Positions 40,101-52,500 of a DNA stretch of 64,000 bases are shown here, piece by piece; position 1 is the stretch's first letter; each line of letters starts with the position of its first letter. The DNA is from Colius striatus (Eukaryota; Chordata; Aves; Coliiformes; Coliidae). The stretch lies in assembly GCF_028858725.1 (NCBI RefSeq), contig NC_084768.1, forward strand, positions 4,509,853 through 4,573,852, read 5' to 3'. The position numbers and the translations under genes are program-made. A model generated the notes under the pieces. It saw only the letters and a program-made list of their open reading frames with translations, searched no databases and was not told the DNA's origin.

Positions 40101-42179
40101 TGATGAGAGGGTAATGTTCCTGGGCACAGGCCAGTGTGTGGTAGGTAGCCTTAGGAATCAAAGACTGAGTAGAAGTAGCCTAGCCTGAAAGACGTGAGAT
40201 CCTGTAAACAAGAGATGAATCTCACGGTTGAGAGGGAATACTTCTTGCTTTTGAACTCTTGGGGCTGGCAAGAGCGTAGGGTTTGTTGTGTTGTCTCTAC
40301 AGCTCTTAACATGAAATGAGATTATTTATTTGCTGATGGGTCTGAAAGAGAAAGGGAATTGTGTTCTGAATAACACCAAACCACGTTTAACTAGCTGCTA
40401 CTGCTAGAACAGAAATGTGGTGCAATTCTGCTCGAGAGGCTTTTCCCTGGCCCCCAGCAGTCACAGGCCTCTGCCCTTCGTGTAACCAGCCAGTGAACAG
40501 TTTTCTCTGCCCAGCTGAGTTACGGTATCAGTGTTCAGCAGATTTTATTGCTTGTGAGACCAGTGGACCTTAACTACCACAGCAATCAAGGATGAAGCTC
40601 CTTTTATAGCACTTAATACCGAGCCCTCTGTTCCTCGTGACAGCTGGGTGTAGGAATCCGGGATTTATTTTATTTACTTCTCGGTGACTGTTGTGTACTG
40701 TAACTCATGCAACTTGCTAACCCTGCATTTTTGCAACCAGCTAACACTAACAGAAGGGAACCCAGCGACTGGCTGGTGAGCTGCCACGCTCTGAGCCTCC
40801 CTTCCCGAGCAGAGGGCTGGGAGGTGTTGAGGGAGGGACGCTTTGGGTTTGCACATCAGCCTCTCCCGTTGGCTGCTCCCACACTGTTTGATGGACATGT
40901 GAGAGTGCTGTGAGGAGGGGAGTGCACCTTGTAAAGGCAGCCACCTGTGGAGATTTCTTTCTTCTCTGTTTCTCCACAGGACCAATGAAACCAAACCGCG
41001 CAGAGAAATGTGTTACCCAGGGGCCAGGGAGCTGCAGAAGGATTTTGCTGTGAACAGTTAGAGATGGCACCCAGCTCTCAAACAAACACCTACTGCTCAG
41101 TGAATGCACGTGGGGCCAGTGCAGTGCTGGGGACACGCTCCTGCCCGGCTGTCCCCCAGGCTGGGAGTCCCCTCGCTCGCCAGTGTCCTGCAGAACCTGC
41201 CCCACTGCCTGTGGCTCCTCCGTGTTTGGGAGCCTCTGGTTGTCCTTGCTGAGCCCAGTGCTGGGTACCCTGCAAGGGCAACTGTCCCCTCAGCTCCTCC
41301 CTCCCCAGTACAGAGCAGGACAGCTCCAAGGGGAAATCCCAGCCCAGTGGATGTTGTGCTGTGGCAGGGTCCCACTCTCACTCTCACTCTCCCTGAAAGT
41401 ACCTGTCCCACAGGGAGACTCCAGCATGAGGAGAAGTCTCAGCAGCTCAGCCGAAGCTCAGTCCTATTAGGGAAAACCTTCCCTTTAGGCAACTTCCATA
41501 CAGATTCCTGGACTGGAAGAAAACACTACTTCTTTCCAGACTCAATGGTGGAAAGCAAGAAGCTAATTCTCATCCCAGCTTGCAGAGAATACATTAAATA
41601 TCGACACTAATGAGATTAGCTTGGCTCAGCACAGCACTGATATTAATTCCATTAGGTTGGATTGAAAAGGAAGCAATGCTTAACTCAACGCCCATAATAA
41701 ATGAGGAGGAAGGTAGTGAAGCTTTCCTCCTCCGTTCAGAAAAGACAGATCAGAAAATAAATGCCATTTCAGGCTCTGAAGAGAGATGCAATTTCACTTG
41801 GTGGGTGCAGTTCCACCCCCACCCTGCCACAGCCGTGGCACTTGGGATCCAGGGGCAGTTTGGCTAATTTGGCCACTCCTTTATCTAGCTATTAGAGGAT
41901 GTTGTTAACTCTTTGGCACTTTTCAGAGGAAAAACTGTTCTTTGGGTTTGTTTTTTTTTTTTTAGGCTAGGTCAAGTTCTGTGGTTTGAATAGAGCTATT
42001 TAATCCCCCAAATGAATGTGTATGACCATAACTGATGAGGACATAATCGCATCCAGTTTAATGTTGTTGTCTTACAACAGTGAAAACAGAATGTTCCTGA
42101 TCCCTTGTGCAGGATTGCTACAAGAGTACGATTTAACTCTACTTTTCTGCATCTCTGCTTCATTAAGGAACGGCGTGGT

Positions 42180-42199
42180 AATTAATACAGGTATTAATT
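42180..42199. promoter_or_regulatory. Perfect 9-bp palindrome of TAAT motifs
   Basis: AATTAATAC-AG-GTATTAATT: two perfect inverted 9-bp arms around a 2-bp spacer, each containing ATTA/TAAT. This looks like a dimeric homeodomain site. It sits in an AT-rich patch (42110-42210) flanked by ordinary DNA. Confidence 0.4.
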
Positions 42200-44142
42200 G
42201 TCACGGGCAGTTGGCACTAGCTGCATGTGACCGTGCAGAGACAGCAAGAGGGAGATCCTGTGCCTTGGCAGCAAGCAGAGCTGTTGCAAACCTGGCAGAC
42301 TGGGGCTGGGAGGATTACTTGACTTTTTAGGATGAAAAGCCGTGTAGAAATTCAAAGTTGTCACAAGCAAAGTGACAGTAGAAGTAAATGCTGTTGTTCA
42401 TCGTGAAGCCAAGGGGTCAGCTACTTGTGCCCCTGCAGCTGGAAGCACATGAGCCCGTCCCTTTGAGAGGAAGGGGAGAGAGCAGAGACCCCAGAGGGAG
42501 GAGCAGTGCTACCCCAACCCTGCCCAGTGGCGTTTGAGGCTGGGAGGTGAGAAGGTCCCCTCACCCCAGGCCAAAGGGAGAGAATGGGCCTGCAGTGGGG
42601 AGAAGCTTCTGCCAGACCTTGTTTGGAAGAAAGACGTCTTGGTGTGGCAGACCTGATACTGAAATCCATAGGAATCTGGCTGTCTAGACAGTGCTCCACT
42701 CTTCATCTCCACGCAGCAGCGTGTTGATCCTATACCTTTCCTTGTTACTATGTTGGAAATTCTTCTCGTTTCTAACACAAACTCCTATTCCCAAATAATC
42801 ATTGAAAGTTATAAAAGCAGTGGTGGGAGAGGAAGGATGAACTAGGTGGAAGAGAGAGAGGAGCATTCCTGGCATGCACGACATGATTCCTGCGTGCTTG
42901 GGCTGGGGCAGAGGCTAGCTGGTGTTAAAGGCCACGTCCATGTTCCTACAGACGTTTGTCTTGTTTCACAGAGCAATAATGTGTATTTATTGCCTGCCTG
43001 CCTCATCCTGGATAAGATGAGGTAGTTAAATTTGGTATGGCATGTGCACCAAAACTGGTGTAAAGGGCTGCAGGACTCACTGCTCCCACGGCTGCTGAAG
43101 CAAAGCAGTTGTTTAAAACACACCTTTGTGACATGCCCAGTTTGGGTTCAAAAGGTTGGAGCGTGAGCTGTCCAGGTGTCATCCCACTTGGGACCTTCCA
43201 GATCTAGCTGTAATCATGGGATCACTTGATGAGGCAGAGGAGCCAGCACGTTGTCCTCACACGCAGCACAGTCCTGCTGAAACACTGCACAGCCAGGGAA
43301 ATGCTGCAGGGAAAGCTCCTGGCACCCCAAGCACGGAGCTGTGGCTGGGATGGAAAGGTGCTGGAGACTTTCAGTGGTGAGGAGTGTGTGGTCAGTTGTT
43401 ATGGCTCAGGCTGTATTTCATGTTGTTTTCCTGTTACACCCCTCCCTGCACCCCCCTTTAACAGAAAATAGCTCTCCCTGCTACGAATTCCTGTGATTTT
43501 GTACTCCTCCGAGCGGCTATTATTCATCTAACTAAATTTAAAGTGTTTAAAGAGCTGTTTCACTCTAATTTATATTATTTCCATCCCCCTGCAGGGCTCC
43601 CTGAGGAGCAGCTGGGGCACGTGCCCAAAGCCCAGCCTGCTGTGGTGCTGTGCCACGGGTCAGCTCAGCGCCCAGCACCAGATGCCCTTTGCAGCTGGGC
43701 TGGGTGGGATGCCACAGTCTCTGGCTGCCCAGCTCACTCACTGGTGAGTAAAGGTACAGCTCAGGGTGGCTGCAGGGGAGGTGGGATGCCTGTGGAGATT
43801 CCCTCAGCTGAACTGTCCTTGCTTCCGCAGCACAGATGCCCGTCACGGCTGCTGGGGAGCTTTGCTGGGGGGTTTTTACCTTTCAGCTCACACAATGGGG
43901 CATTTTGGCTGTGGAGTGGCTGAGTGGGGGCAGCTGATGGGCACAGGAGCCCCTCCCCTGCAGCAGGCACAGCCACTGTGTACCTTTGAGGCAGGTCTCA
44001 GCTCCTGGGCAAGAGGTAGTGAAGGAAAATGTGTCCAAGTCAGAAACATGGGAGGGCTGGGGCAGCCAGAGGTCTCAGAGCCCCCTGGGTCCAGCCCTGC
44101 CCCAGCACAGTCTCCTGGAGGGGAGCTGCTAGGCATGCTTGG

Positions 44143-44260
44143 GCATAGAATGGTAGAACCACAGAACGGTTTTGGTTGGAGAAGCCCTCCAAGCTCATGG
44201 AGTCCCAGCCCTCCCCTCACCCTGCCAAGCCCACCCCTAACCCCTGGCCCTCAGCTCCTC
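44143..44260 (-). mobile_element. CR1 LINE 3'-end fragment
   Basis: On the plus strand catagaatggtagaaccac, agaacggttttggttgg and then catggagtcccagccc follow the reverse complement of the CR1 3' end (catagaatggtttgggttgg...). The element is therefore minus-strand oriented. It is diverged, and its 5' limit is unclear. Confidence 0.75.
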
Positions 44261-46806
44261 AGGAGAGGTGGTCCCAGGGCTGGTGAGTTGTTTTACTCCC
44301 CCAACTCCATCCCTCACAGAACAGAAGCACCGTGGCACTGCCATTTGTTATCTTCTCTGGTCTAGTCTTTTAAAACAACAAAACAATAGTGTTGGGACTG
44401 CAGACATAGCTGTTGAAGATGGAATTTAATAACCCCTACTTTTAAACTGTGGCTCATGGGCCACAAGGCAGAGATGTTTTTCCAGGCTTGTGGAAGAACA
44501 CAAACTGCTTGGCTGCAGATGGGGTTGGGTTTGAACTGGTCCACGGTCGCCAGAACTCCCGTCTGTGCTCAAATCCTTTCCTTGTCAGGTCATCCATCAA
44601 GCGTGCAGCCAACACGGGGCAGCCAGAGTGAGTGCAGAGCCCCCTGTGTCCAGAGAGCTGTTTGTAAGTACAGACCTGGAGTTTGGACTCTCCTTTTGAC
44701 TTTTTTTTCCCCCTCTTTTACTTATTGGTGAGTTGTAAATCTGACACACAGCTGAGCCCAGAAAAGCTGTGCTTGGGGAGGGGGAGCGTAAAAGCTGACA
44801 GCCAGTCGTGTGTGTTAGCTCTGTGCTGAGTTGCTGTTCCTGGTGCTCTTTGAAGGGACAACACAAAAATAATTCAGCCCTAACAACTGGGTGAGGAAGG
44901 ATGTGGCATGAAGTGTATTGGTCAGGTTCACCACAATAGCACAGCTCTCACTTTGCACTGGGTTTGGCACAAAATGAGAGGGAAGTTAACTTACTGTGGG
45001 TTTAGTTCATGTGCTGCTTAAAAAAATAAATGAGCAGTTCTGTGTTCCTGTGTCTGCAGTTTCCTGCCATCCAGCAGAATGCTTTTGGCTTTATCTGCCT
45101 GTGCCTGGGCAGGAGCCAGGTCCCCACTCCTAATTTGAGGATGTTACCCCGCAGGAGTGGGACTGTGTGTCTGGAGCACTCACCGATGGTGCTTTGCTTT
45201 GAGAGAGCCAAACCCAAAGGCCCTGTCTGAAACAACCCTCAGAGTACAAAGTACAGGGGAAAGAAAGGGGAGAGGAAAAGCAAAAAAAAAAAAAAGTGGA
45301 TTCAGAGGCTGTAGGTTGAACCTACCTGTTTTCACCTCTCCCTTTCCCAAACCCCTGACTTGCCCTGCTCTCCATCTGGCAGCCAGGAGGTAGCACTGGA
45401 GCTGCTCCTCCTCTGACCCCTCTGTGTGCAGCATCTCCCCCCTGTGCTGGGGCAGCAGCGGGATGAGGATTGTGGGCATCCTGCTTTGGTGAGACATGGA
45501 CCACAAACCACCCCATGCTGTGATGCTCTGGCACCTGGGGAGAGCTCCTGACTCTTTTGTCTCTACTCAGGGTCCCTTCTTTTTCCTGCCTTCTCCTGCA
45601 GATGGGTTGTGCAGGAGCAGCCCCCCCGTGTGCCCCAGGGAGGCAGTAGAGCTGTGCAGGGGCTTCGGAGCAGCCCCAGAGCCCACACTGCAGAGCAGAC
45701 CATCCTGCTGCTCTGGTTTTAGCCCCTGTGCCTGATCTCTTTCCTCCTCAGGGGCTGCAGGAGTGAATGGGAAGGCTTTTGCGTGTGCTGAGAAATGCTC
45801 CAAGAAAGTGCTGGAGGGAAAGAGCCTGCTGGAGATTAGATGTAGGCACACATAAATGTCTCTGTCATGTTCTTCTAGAGAAAGAGCTAATGCAAAATTT
45901 ATGGGGTTTGGAAGATTAATTTTCTGCCTATACAACAAAGAAGAGAAGCTAAAGCTAATGAAAGGGTCTGGATATTTTCTGATCTCACAGCTCAGGGCTA
46001 CAGCCCAGCTCTAGGCTCCCATCCACAGCAGGGAATGTTTTCTCCAAAGCAGAGCTGCTGAAGCAAACAGGATTAGCATTGGCTGCTGAGATGGATTTGA
46101 TTTTTCAGGGCCCAGGTTTCAGCCTTCAGGTTCATGCTTGGTTAAATATTTGCAGCCTATGTGGCAGAGGGGATGTGCTGCAACCTCTTGCAGATGTTGC
46201 AGTATCATTGAGGCTTTGGTGGCTGGAGTGGAACTGAAGCAGAGCTGAGATTGTTGCTGAGCATGTGTGAGCAGTGTCTCGTGGTCCTAACTTAGCACTG
46301 GACACAGAAAACTGGCTCTGAAAAGCCTGGGAGAGCTCTGCTTCCTGCAAGCCACGAGTTCCTCTCAGCCAGATTTCTAAGTATATCAATTTGCAGCCCA
46401 GCGTTTCCTGCTGCAGTGGACAAGGTGATGAGAATGGCTTCCTATCAGATAAAGGCATCCTGTATGTGTGGTTTGATTGAAGTGAGCCCAGAAGGGAAGG
46501 GCAGAGGCACTCCACTGTGTGTGCCTAGGGCCAGGACGGATGGAGGGGACCATCCTCCTCCCTCGTCACTTGCCAGGCTGCATCTGGGGCTCTGCCTGCA
46601 GCTTTGGGCCCCCAGCATCAGCGAGATGGGAGTGAAGTGGTGTGGGTTCAGTGAAGAGCTCAGGATGGGCAGGGGCCGGAGAAGTGGGGTTCATGCAGCT
46701 CAGGGCAGAGGTGGCTTTGGAGACGTGGCAGCAGCCTAGGGGGTGGTCAGAGCTGGAGTCTTTCTCAGGGGTGTGTTGGGAGGGGGAGAGGACATAAGAA
46801 GGTGTC
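44261..46806. other. Intergenic DNA, no gene recognised
   Basis: 2.5 kb of moderately GC-rich DNA. It has an A13 run at 45283-45295. No protein similarity, RNA gene or repeat I can name. Confidence 0.6.
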
Positions 46807-47024
46807 AGCTGAAACAAGAGAGGTCCAGGCTGCACATAAGGAAAACTTTTATCCCCTTCCAGACTGCTGGGCAGTGGCAGAGGTTGCCTGGTGATGATGT
46901 GCAGTCCCCATCCTTGGAGGCTGTCAGTACCAGAGCAGGTGAAGTCCTGGGCATCTCAGAGCGCTCTGCTTTGAGTGGGAGGTTGGGCTGGAGACCTCCT
47001 GAGGTCCCTTCCAAAGTGAAGTAT
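46807..47024 (+). mobile_element. CR1 LINE 3' region fragment
   Basis: A recognisable CR1 order on the plus strand: gaggtccaggctgcacataaggaaaactt, then tgggcagtggcagaggttgcc, then ccatccttggaggctgtcag, then ttgggctggagacctcctgaggtcccttcc. These match the CR1 segments 'ggtttagattggatattagg', 'ggctgcccagggaggt', 'ccatccctggaggtgttcaag' and 'ttggactagatgatctc...ggtcccttcc'. The terminal tail is lost. Confidence 0.8.
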
Positions 47025-47876
47025 CCTGTAAGCCTAGGATTTTAACTTTCCCTGAGTGTATAAAGCAATTGTTTGAAATCAACCCTCAGGTTTTGGTTCC
47101 CAAAGTCATCTTCTGAAGGTATTTATAGATTCCTTTCTGAGGATCTGGGCTCAGACTGGAACAGCTGATTCATTTAAAAAAAAAGGTTAAAAAAAGAGTT
47201 CATAACATTTGTCCTCTAATAAAAGTCAAAGTTGTTTTGAACGTTTTCCTTTGTGAAATACAACCACAAACAGAAGTGACACACATTAACAAATCCTTCT
47301 TGGTTTTTGGGTTGGTTTTCTTTTCATCTGGAAAACTTGTGCACATGGAAATTTCTTACCCAAATTGGGTAGGTGTTTTTTTTTCTTGCTGGTCTGTTGT
47401 GAAGCAAGGAAATTAATCTCAGTGATGGTCCTGGGTTTGAGAGCTGCAGAGCAGGACCCAGGTGACCTCATGGCTGGCTGGTGTTGCTCTCCTCAGCTGG
47501 GAGCATCTGAGTGGGGATTCAGTTTAAATGTTGAGTGTGTGTTTCTGATGCTGACAGATGTGGAGAGGCAAACGTTGGCTGGAAAAGAAAACCCCAAACT
47601 CAAATGCCCCCAAGCATGCAGACTTTACCTTTCAGATGTTTCAGTGTTCATGGTTTGACAATGAAGACAAAGAGCACACAAAGCAGCAGCCTCCCCGTTG
47701 GTATGACAGGGTGCCATGGCTTCAGGCAGCCTTCACTCTTCTCATGATCAGTTTGTAAATTCTTCAACCCCCCACTCAGCAGAGTTTCTACATCCACACC
47801 TGGCCCTGCCCAGAGGGTGACCTGGGGCTGAGAGGTGATGGTCAGCTTGGCTGTGTGCTATGGGAGGCTGCACTCT

Positions 47877-48036
47877 GTCCATCTGTCCATCCATCCATCC
47901 ATCCATCCATCCCTCCCTCCATCCATCCATCCATCCCTCCCTCCATCCATCCTTCCATCCATCCTTCCATCCATCCCTCCATCCCTCCATCCATCCATCC
48001 ATCCATCCATCCATCCATCCATCCATCCCTCCGTCC
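47877..48036 (+). repeat. ATCC/CTCC tetranucleotide microsatellite
   Basis: About 160 bp of (ATCC)n interrupted by CTCC and TTCC units. Because four is coprime to three, all frames stay open and give [12 protein letters not shown] or [12 protein letters not shown] peptides. These are artefacts. Confidence 0.97.
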
Positions 48037-49436
48037 CTGCAGAGCTCACTCAGGGGCTCTGGGCGCCCAGCTGTGACCCCCAGCAGTGCCCTTGGCTTTC
48101 CCCCAAGCTGGGCCTGAGCATCTGAGCTCCCAACACGCCAGGGAGACCTGCCAGCCTCTGGGGTCTGAGACCCCCGCTAAGGGGCATGGGTCAGTCCTCT
48201 GTGTCTCACATGCTCTGTGCACGCTCAGAGCAGGGCAGTGCCGCAGGCTGCTGACTCCTCTGTGTTTCTGGAAGCTGAGACAGTCATAGATTGTATATCT
48301 TGGCAGGATATTTAGGAGAATATAACCTGGCTTGTTACCAGCGAGTGTGAAAAAGCTTGGAATTTATTTCTTTTTAACTTTAAACAACTTTCTCCACTGC
48401 TTTCCATCAGCAGCACTGTGCACTGTGCACGGGTCCCGCTCAACCAAACGCCCTGCTGTTGGTTCCTAACGTCAAGAACAATCTACTGGCACTTGAAAAA
48501 TAAGAACACAGCTCTGGAATATCTTTAAAACTGTTCCCATGTCAACAAGCTCTCCACATCCCCTCCTCCATCCTACATCTTGTGAAATTAGAAGCAGTGA
48601 CCTTCCAGCCTGGACAGAAGAAATAAACTCTAAAGGATATATCAAGTTACTGAGTTTAACTGAGACCACTTCTTAGAGATTTGAGGTTAAAAGGCGTAGG
48701 GGCTGCTTCTGCTGGAGTCCAGTATCAGTGTGATGGCTTTTCAGCCTCTAATGCTGGGGGAGGACAGATAGCTGCCGACTAGCGATTTTCGTGTGGCTGA
48801 GGGATCTTGAGATGACCGTTTTCCAGCCCACGGGCACAGTGATTGCAGTATGAGTGATGGAGCGATGGAGTCAGATCTGTGAGATGGCTTCAGGGTCATG
48901 AGGTGAAGTGGAAAGGAAATGGGACAAAAGGAATTTGGAAACAACAAGGTGCCTGCATCAGTCGGTGAGGTTTTATTCGTGCATTTAGTTATTGAGTTTC
49001 CACTCCCTACCTGACCCAAGCTCAAGTTAGGTCCATCAGATAATTCTGTTTTGACCAGGAGCTGAGGAAAACACAGCCCTGCAGATTGGTGGCTGGAAGA
49101 TGTAGAGCTAACTTGATCTTCACCAGACACTGCTATTAGTGTCTTTGCACTGATGAAGGCTGAGTACACTGGGTGCATGTGCTAATTGCTGGGCTGTGTA
49201 TTCGTCTTCCAAATTCACTTTCTGCTCTTGCCTCCCTCCAGCTCCTGTGTCTCTGGTGAGGCTCTCAGCTGTCTGGTCTTGTGCTCCTGGGGCTCTAGAG
49301 ATGGCCTTTCATCTGTTTTCCTCTTTCCCTTGGCCGTCTCTGATCATAAAGACGTGGCACTCCACCAGACATCTCCCTTCAGACCTGAGGCCGGATTTGA
49401 CCTTCCACATAGGGCATTGCTAAAGGATGTCTCAAG
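48037..49436. other. Intergenic DNA, no gene recognised
   Basis: 1.4 kb between the tetranucleotide and dinucleotide arrays, without a feature I can name. Confidence 0.6.
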
Positions 49437-49507
49437 AAAAGAGTGTGTATGTGTATGTGTGTGTGTGAGTGTGTGTGTGGGTTTTGTGTGTGTGTGTGTG
49501 TGTGTAT
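49437..49507 (+). repeat. TG dinucleotide microsatellite
   Basis: About 70 bp of interrupted (TG)n with short TA, GA and GGGTTT breaks. Not coding. Confidence 0.95.
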
Positions 49508-52500
49508 CTTGTTTCTTTCTGTCTTTAAAAGAAGTGTCATAATGCTCTGTGCCTCTGTTTCTGGGGAGCTTCCATGGCAGTGACCATGCCCTGCCCGGAG
49601 CCCCGGCTGTCCCCGTACTGCTGGGCTGGGCTGTGCGAGGTGTCCGGGTGGATGGAGCCCCAGCCAGCTTACTCATGTCCTAAGTTAAGTTTTTAGTCCC
49701 CTTTGTTGCTTAATTACCTTTAACTTGGTGGCACAGACTGGCACAAGGTTTAACTCTGAGGGTGCAGCAGCTTTGGCTGGGATTGCTGTGGCAGCATTTT
49801 AACCCACGCATCATCGTTTTGGTTTCTGGGTTATTTCCTCTGGTTGAAAATTGCTAAAAGCTTTCAGCAGCATGCCAGCTCCTCTTGCCACCCCCACTCC
49901 CCTTTCCACGCTCCCAAATCCCCTCGCTGCGCTTGGCAGGCCCGGAGGGAGCTGCTGGGAGGTGTTGGCTCCGCATCTCGCCGTGCCGGAGGTGCTGAGC
50001 GCTGCGGGGCACGCGGCTGCTGGGGACACAGCCCGGGATGTGGCCACACGGCTGCACGTGGGCCACGTTTTACAGGCTGAGTCCAATGGGAAAAGGTAGT
50101 TTCCAAAGGTGAGTTTGTAATAGAAAGCGAAGAGTGTCGGTGGGGAGAGAGATGGGGGAGAAATGGGCTGAGATGATCGGAATGGAAAATTTTGAGCTAC
50201 TCTACCATAATTGGTATTTATGAACTAGAGGAGAGAGCGCTTGTTTGCTCGTGGATCAGTGGTGTTTGGTGCCATAGCAACTGGCTAACTACTAAATAAT
50301 CAATACCTGAAATGCAGATAAGCCCGTGGACGTGGGGGTAACCACTTTCTGCTTGAATTCTCTTTTTAGGTTTAAGTGCTAATGTGCAAAGAGGTAAACG
50401 AAGCTGCAGGAGACCAAACACACAGGAGAACGGTGAGAGGGAGTCAGGGTCTGGCTGAACGTGGTTCTATGTCTGTGGAAGCTGCACAAACTGGTGTTAG
50501 GCTGATCTACTCACACCAGTGTTTTTTAGGGTCCTTAACATTTTGAGTTCTGAACGCAGATGCAAAGTGCCTGTGGCACCACACGTGACCACCCATGCTG
50601 GTGGTTGGTGAGGTAGCTTGTGCTCCCTGACTCTGCAGACAGGTCATTGAGAGCAAGCGGCACAGCGATGGGTGCTGGGCTGCTCTCTGAAGGGCCCAAA
50701 CCCCGCGTGTTGGCACCCAGGGTCTGCCCATAGGATGGACAAACCTGCTTCACACGGAGAGGATATCTGGAAAGATGGTTGTGAGTGGATGAGTGAGCAC
50801 CAGAGGCCCCAAATGTAATTAACGCTGATTTAGCAGCGGCAATGTTTGGATTCAGTACTCGCTTCTGTGCACTGGGGCAACTCATTAAACTGGGGAGACT
50901 AAACATTTATGGTCAGGTTCTGCAGCTATAAACCATGGCTAAAGCAGTCTGAGATCTTGGGGGAAGAAAGAGGAAGGCTATTTCCTAAAACCTGCTTTGT
51001 AAAAAGTCATAAAGCAATGTCAAACTCTGTGAGTTGCTTTGAGTATTAGAGTGTGGAGTCAGAGCACTCGGTGACGCTGCTGCACTCCCTCCCTGGTGCA
51101 CTGAACGTCTTCAATCCCCCCAGGTTTCCATGTGGCAGTCCCAGCTCAGGCTTGGTGGTGGAATGACCTCTCTCACCCCTGCTTGGCTGATTTAATAGGA
51201 ATGTCTCCTGCTAAACAGGATCCCCTTGCCCCAGGAGGCTGCTCCCAACCTTGCAGCAGGTACCAGAGCTGTGTGTTCCCTCTCCCAGCGGTTCTGGGAG
51301 AAGCCCCATGGGCAGAGACCCAGCAAGGAGGCCGGAGGGTCCAGCAGTTCTCGTGTTTCTTAAAAGGAAGGGTGATCCCAAGGAAACATTCCTCCACCCT
51401 CTCTGCCATGAGAACCCTCCATCCAGTGAATCATCGCTGCGCTTGTTTCCGGAGCCTTCTGTGTCTGCTGCTTTGGAGGACCACGTTAGCAGCCCAGGTC
51501 AAGTTGTTCCTTTTGCACAGCACTATAAATTGTTGGTATTTCCTACGCATCTCCAGTACTTGGAAATAACCAAGCGTTGTGCCAGCTCTGTCCTCAGAAA
51601 TACCCACTGGTGCATCCTCGGTGATGGTTGAGCGTGTTCCCACAGAGGCGCGCATTGCTGCGCCCATGGCAAAAGTCTCCCTGCCAAAGAGCCCCTTCCT
51701 CCAGTTGTTCTTAGGCAACAACCACTCCTCTCTAGCTCTGGTATTGACAGCCATCTCATCTCCAAAATCCACAGTCGCCAGCACAACTCTGTGACTTATC
51801 TCCGCTGCCCATCCCTGTGGATTCTGGAAACAGGGAAGCTCTGCTCAGATGGGCATCCCGTGGGCTGCAGGACAGGCTGGCGTGGGGGGCTTGCTCTGCC
51901 CTAGTCCACATCTCTTGGGAAGATGTGTGTTCTTCTTAGAAGTGCTCTCTCTTAATTTCACGAGGCTTGCTTAAGACACAGCACCTCATTCTAGTGACGA
52001 GGGGAAGCACCGTTGAGCCACTCTTCACCACCCCACTCTCCAAACCAGGGTGCTGCTGCCCACAGCAGGTTTGTGCTTTCAGACAGCGTAACTCCTGTTT
52101 CTAGGGGCTCATTCACCAGACTGGCTCTTCTATTTATATCTTCATTGTTTGATTTTTAAGTTTTTGGTTTAGAAAAAGCAGCAAATGCAGAGGCAGGAGA
52201 GAGGGAACAGGCCATGTGCCTCCTGCCCCCAGCAGCCAGTACAAACGGCTCACCCAGGGGCACTGGCTGCTGGCCACGGCACTGGAAGGGCTGCTGCTGT
52301 TTGCAGGCACTTCATATTTGCACCAGGAGGAAAACGAGCTAAGTGACGAGATGAGGTATCTGGATCCAGTTACTGCTCGGAATGGTGCTGCCTCAGAACT
52401 GCAGCGGCGCGGCACGAACGCAAGGAAGGAGATGGGGTGGTGTTAGAGCCCATTCTTCAGAGCAGAAGAGCTGCCAGACAGCCTCATTACAGCCAGGCTT

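Larger units (their letters stand above)
29540..44140. other. Intergenic DNA, no gene recognised
   Basis: About 14.6 kb downstream of CTH. I found no exon with known protein similarity. The longest frames (145 codons at 30872-31309, 168 at 41104-41610) look random. AT-rich islands carrying homeodomain-like motifs occur near 36960-37100, 41590-41800 and 42100-42210. In human the next gene is PTGER3; I looked for its receptor motifs and did not see them. Confidence 0.65.

Noticed and set aside
43766-44365. 199-codon plus-strand frame
   Set aside because: Pro/Gly/Ser-rich, and its 3' part lies in a CR1 fragment (44143-44260). No family similarity.
47748-48125. Overlapping frames with HPSIHPSI or MDGWMDGW repeats
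   Set aside because: They are translations of the ATCC microsatellite.
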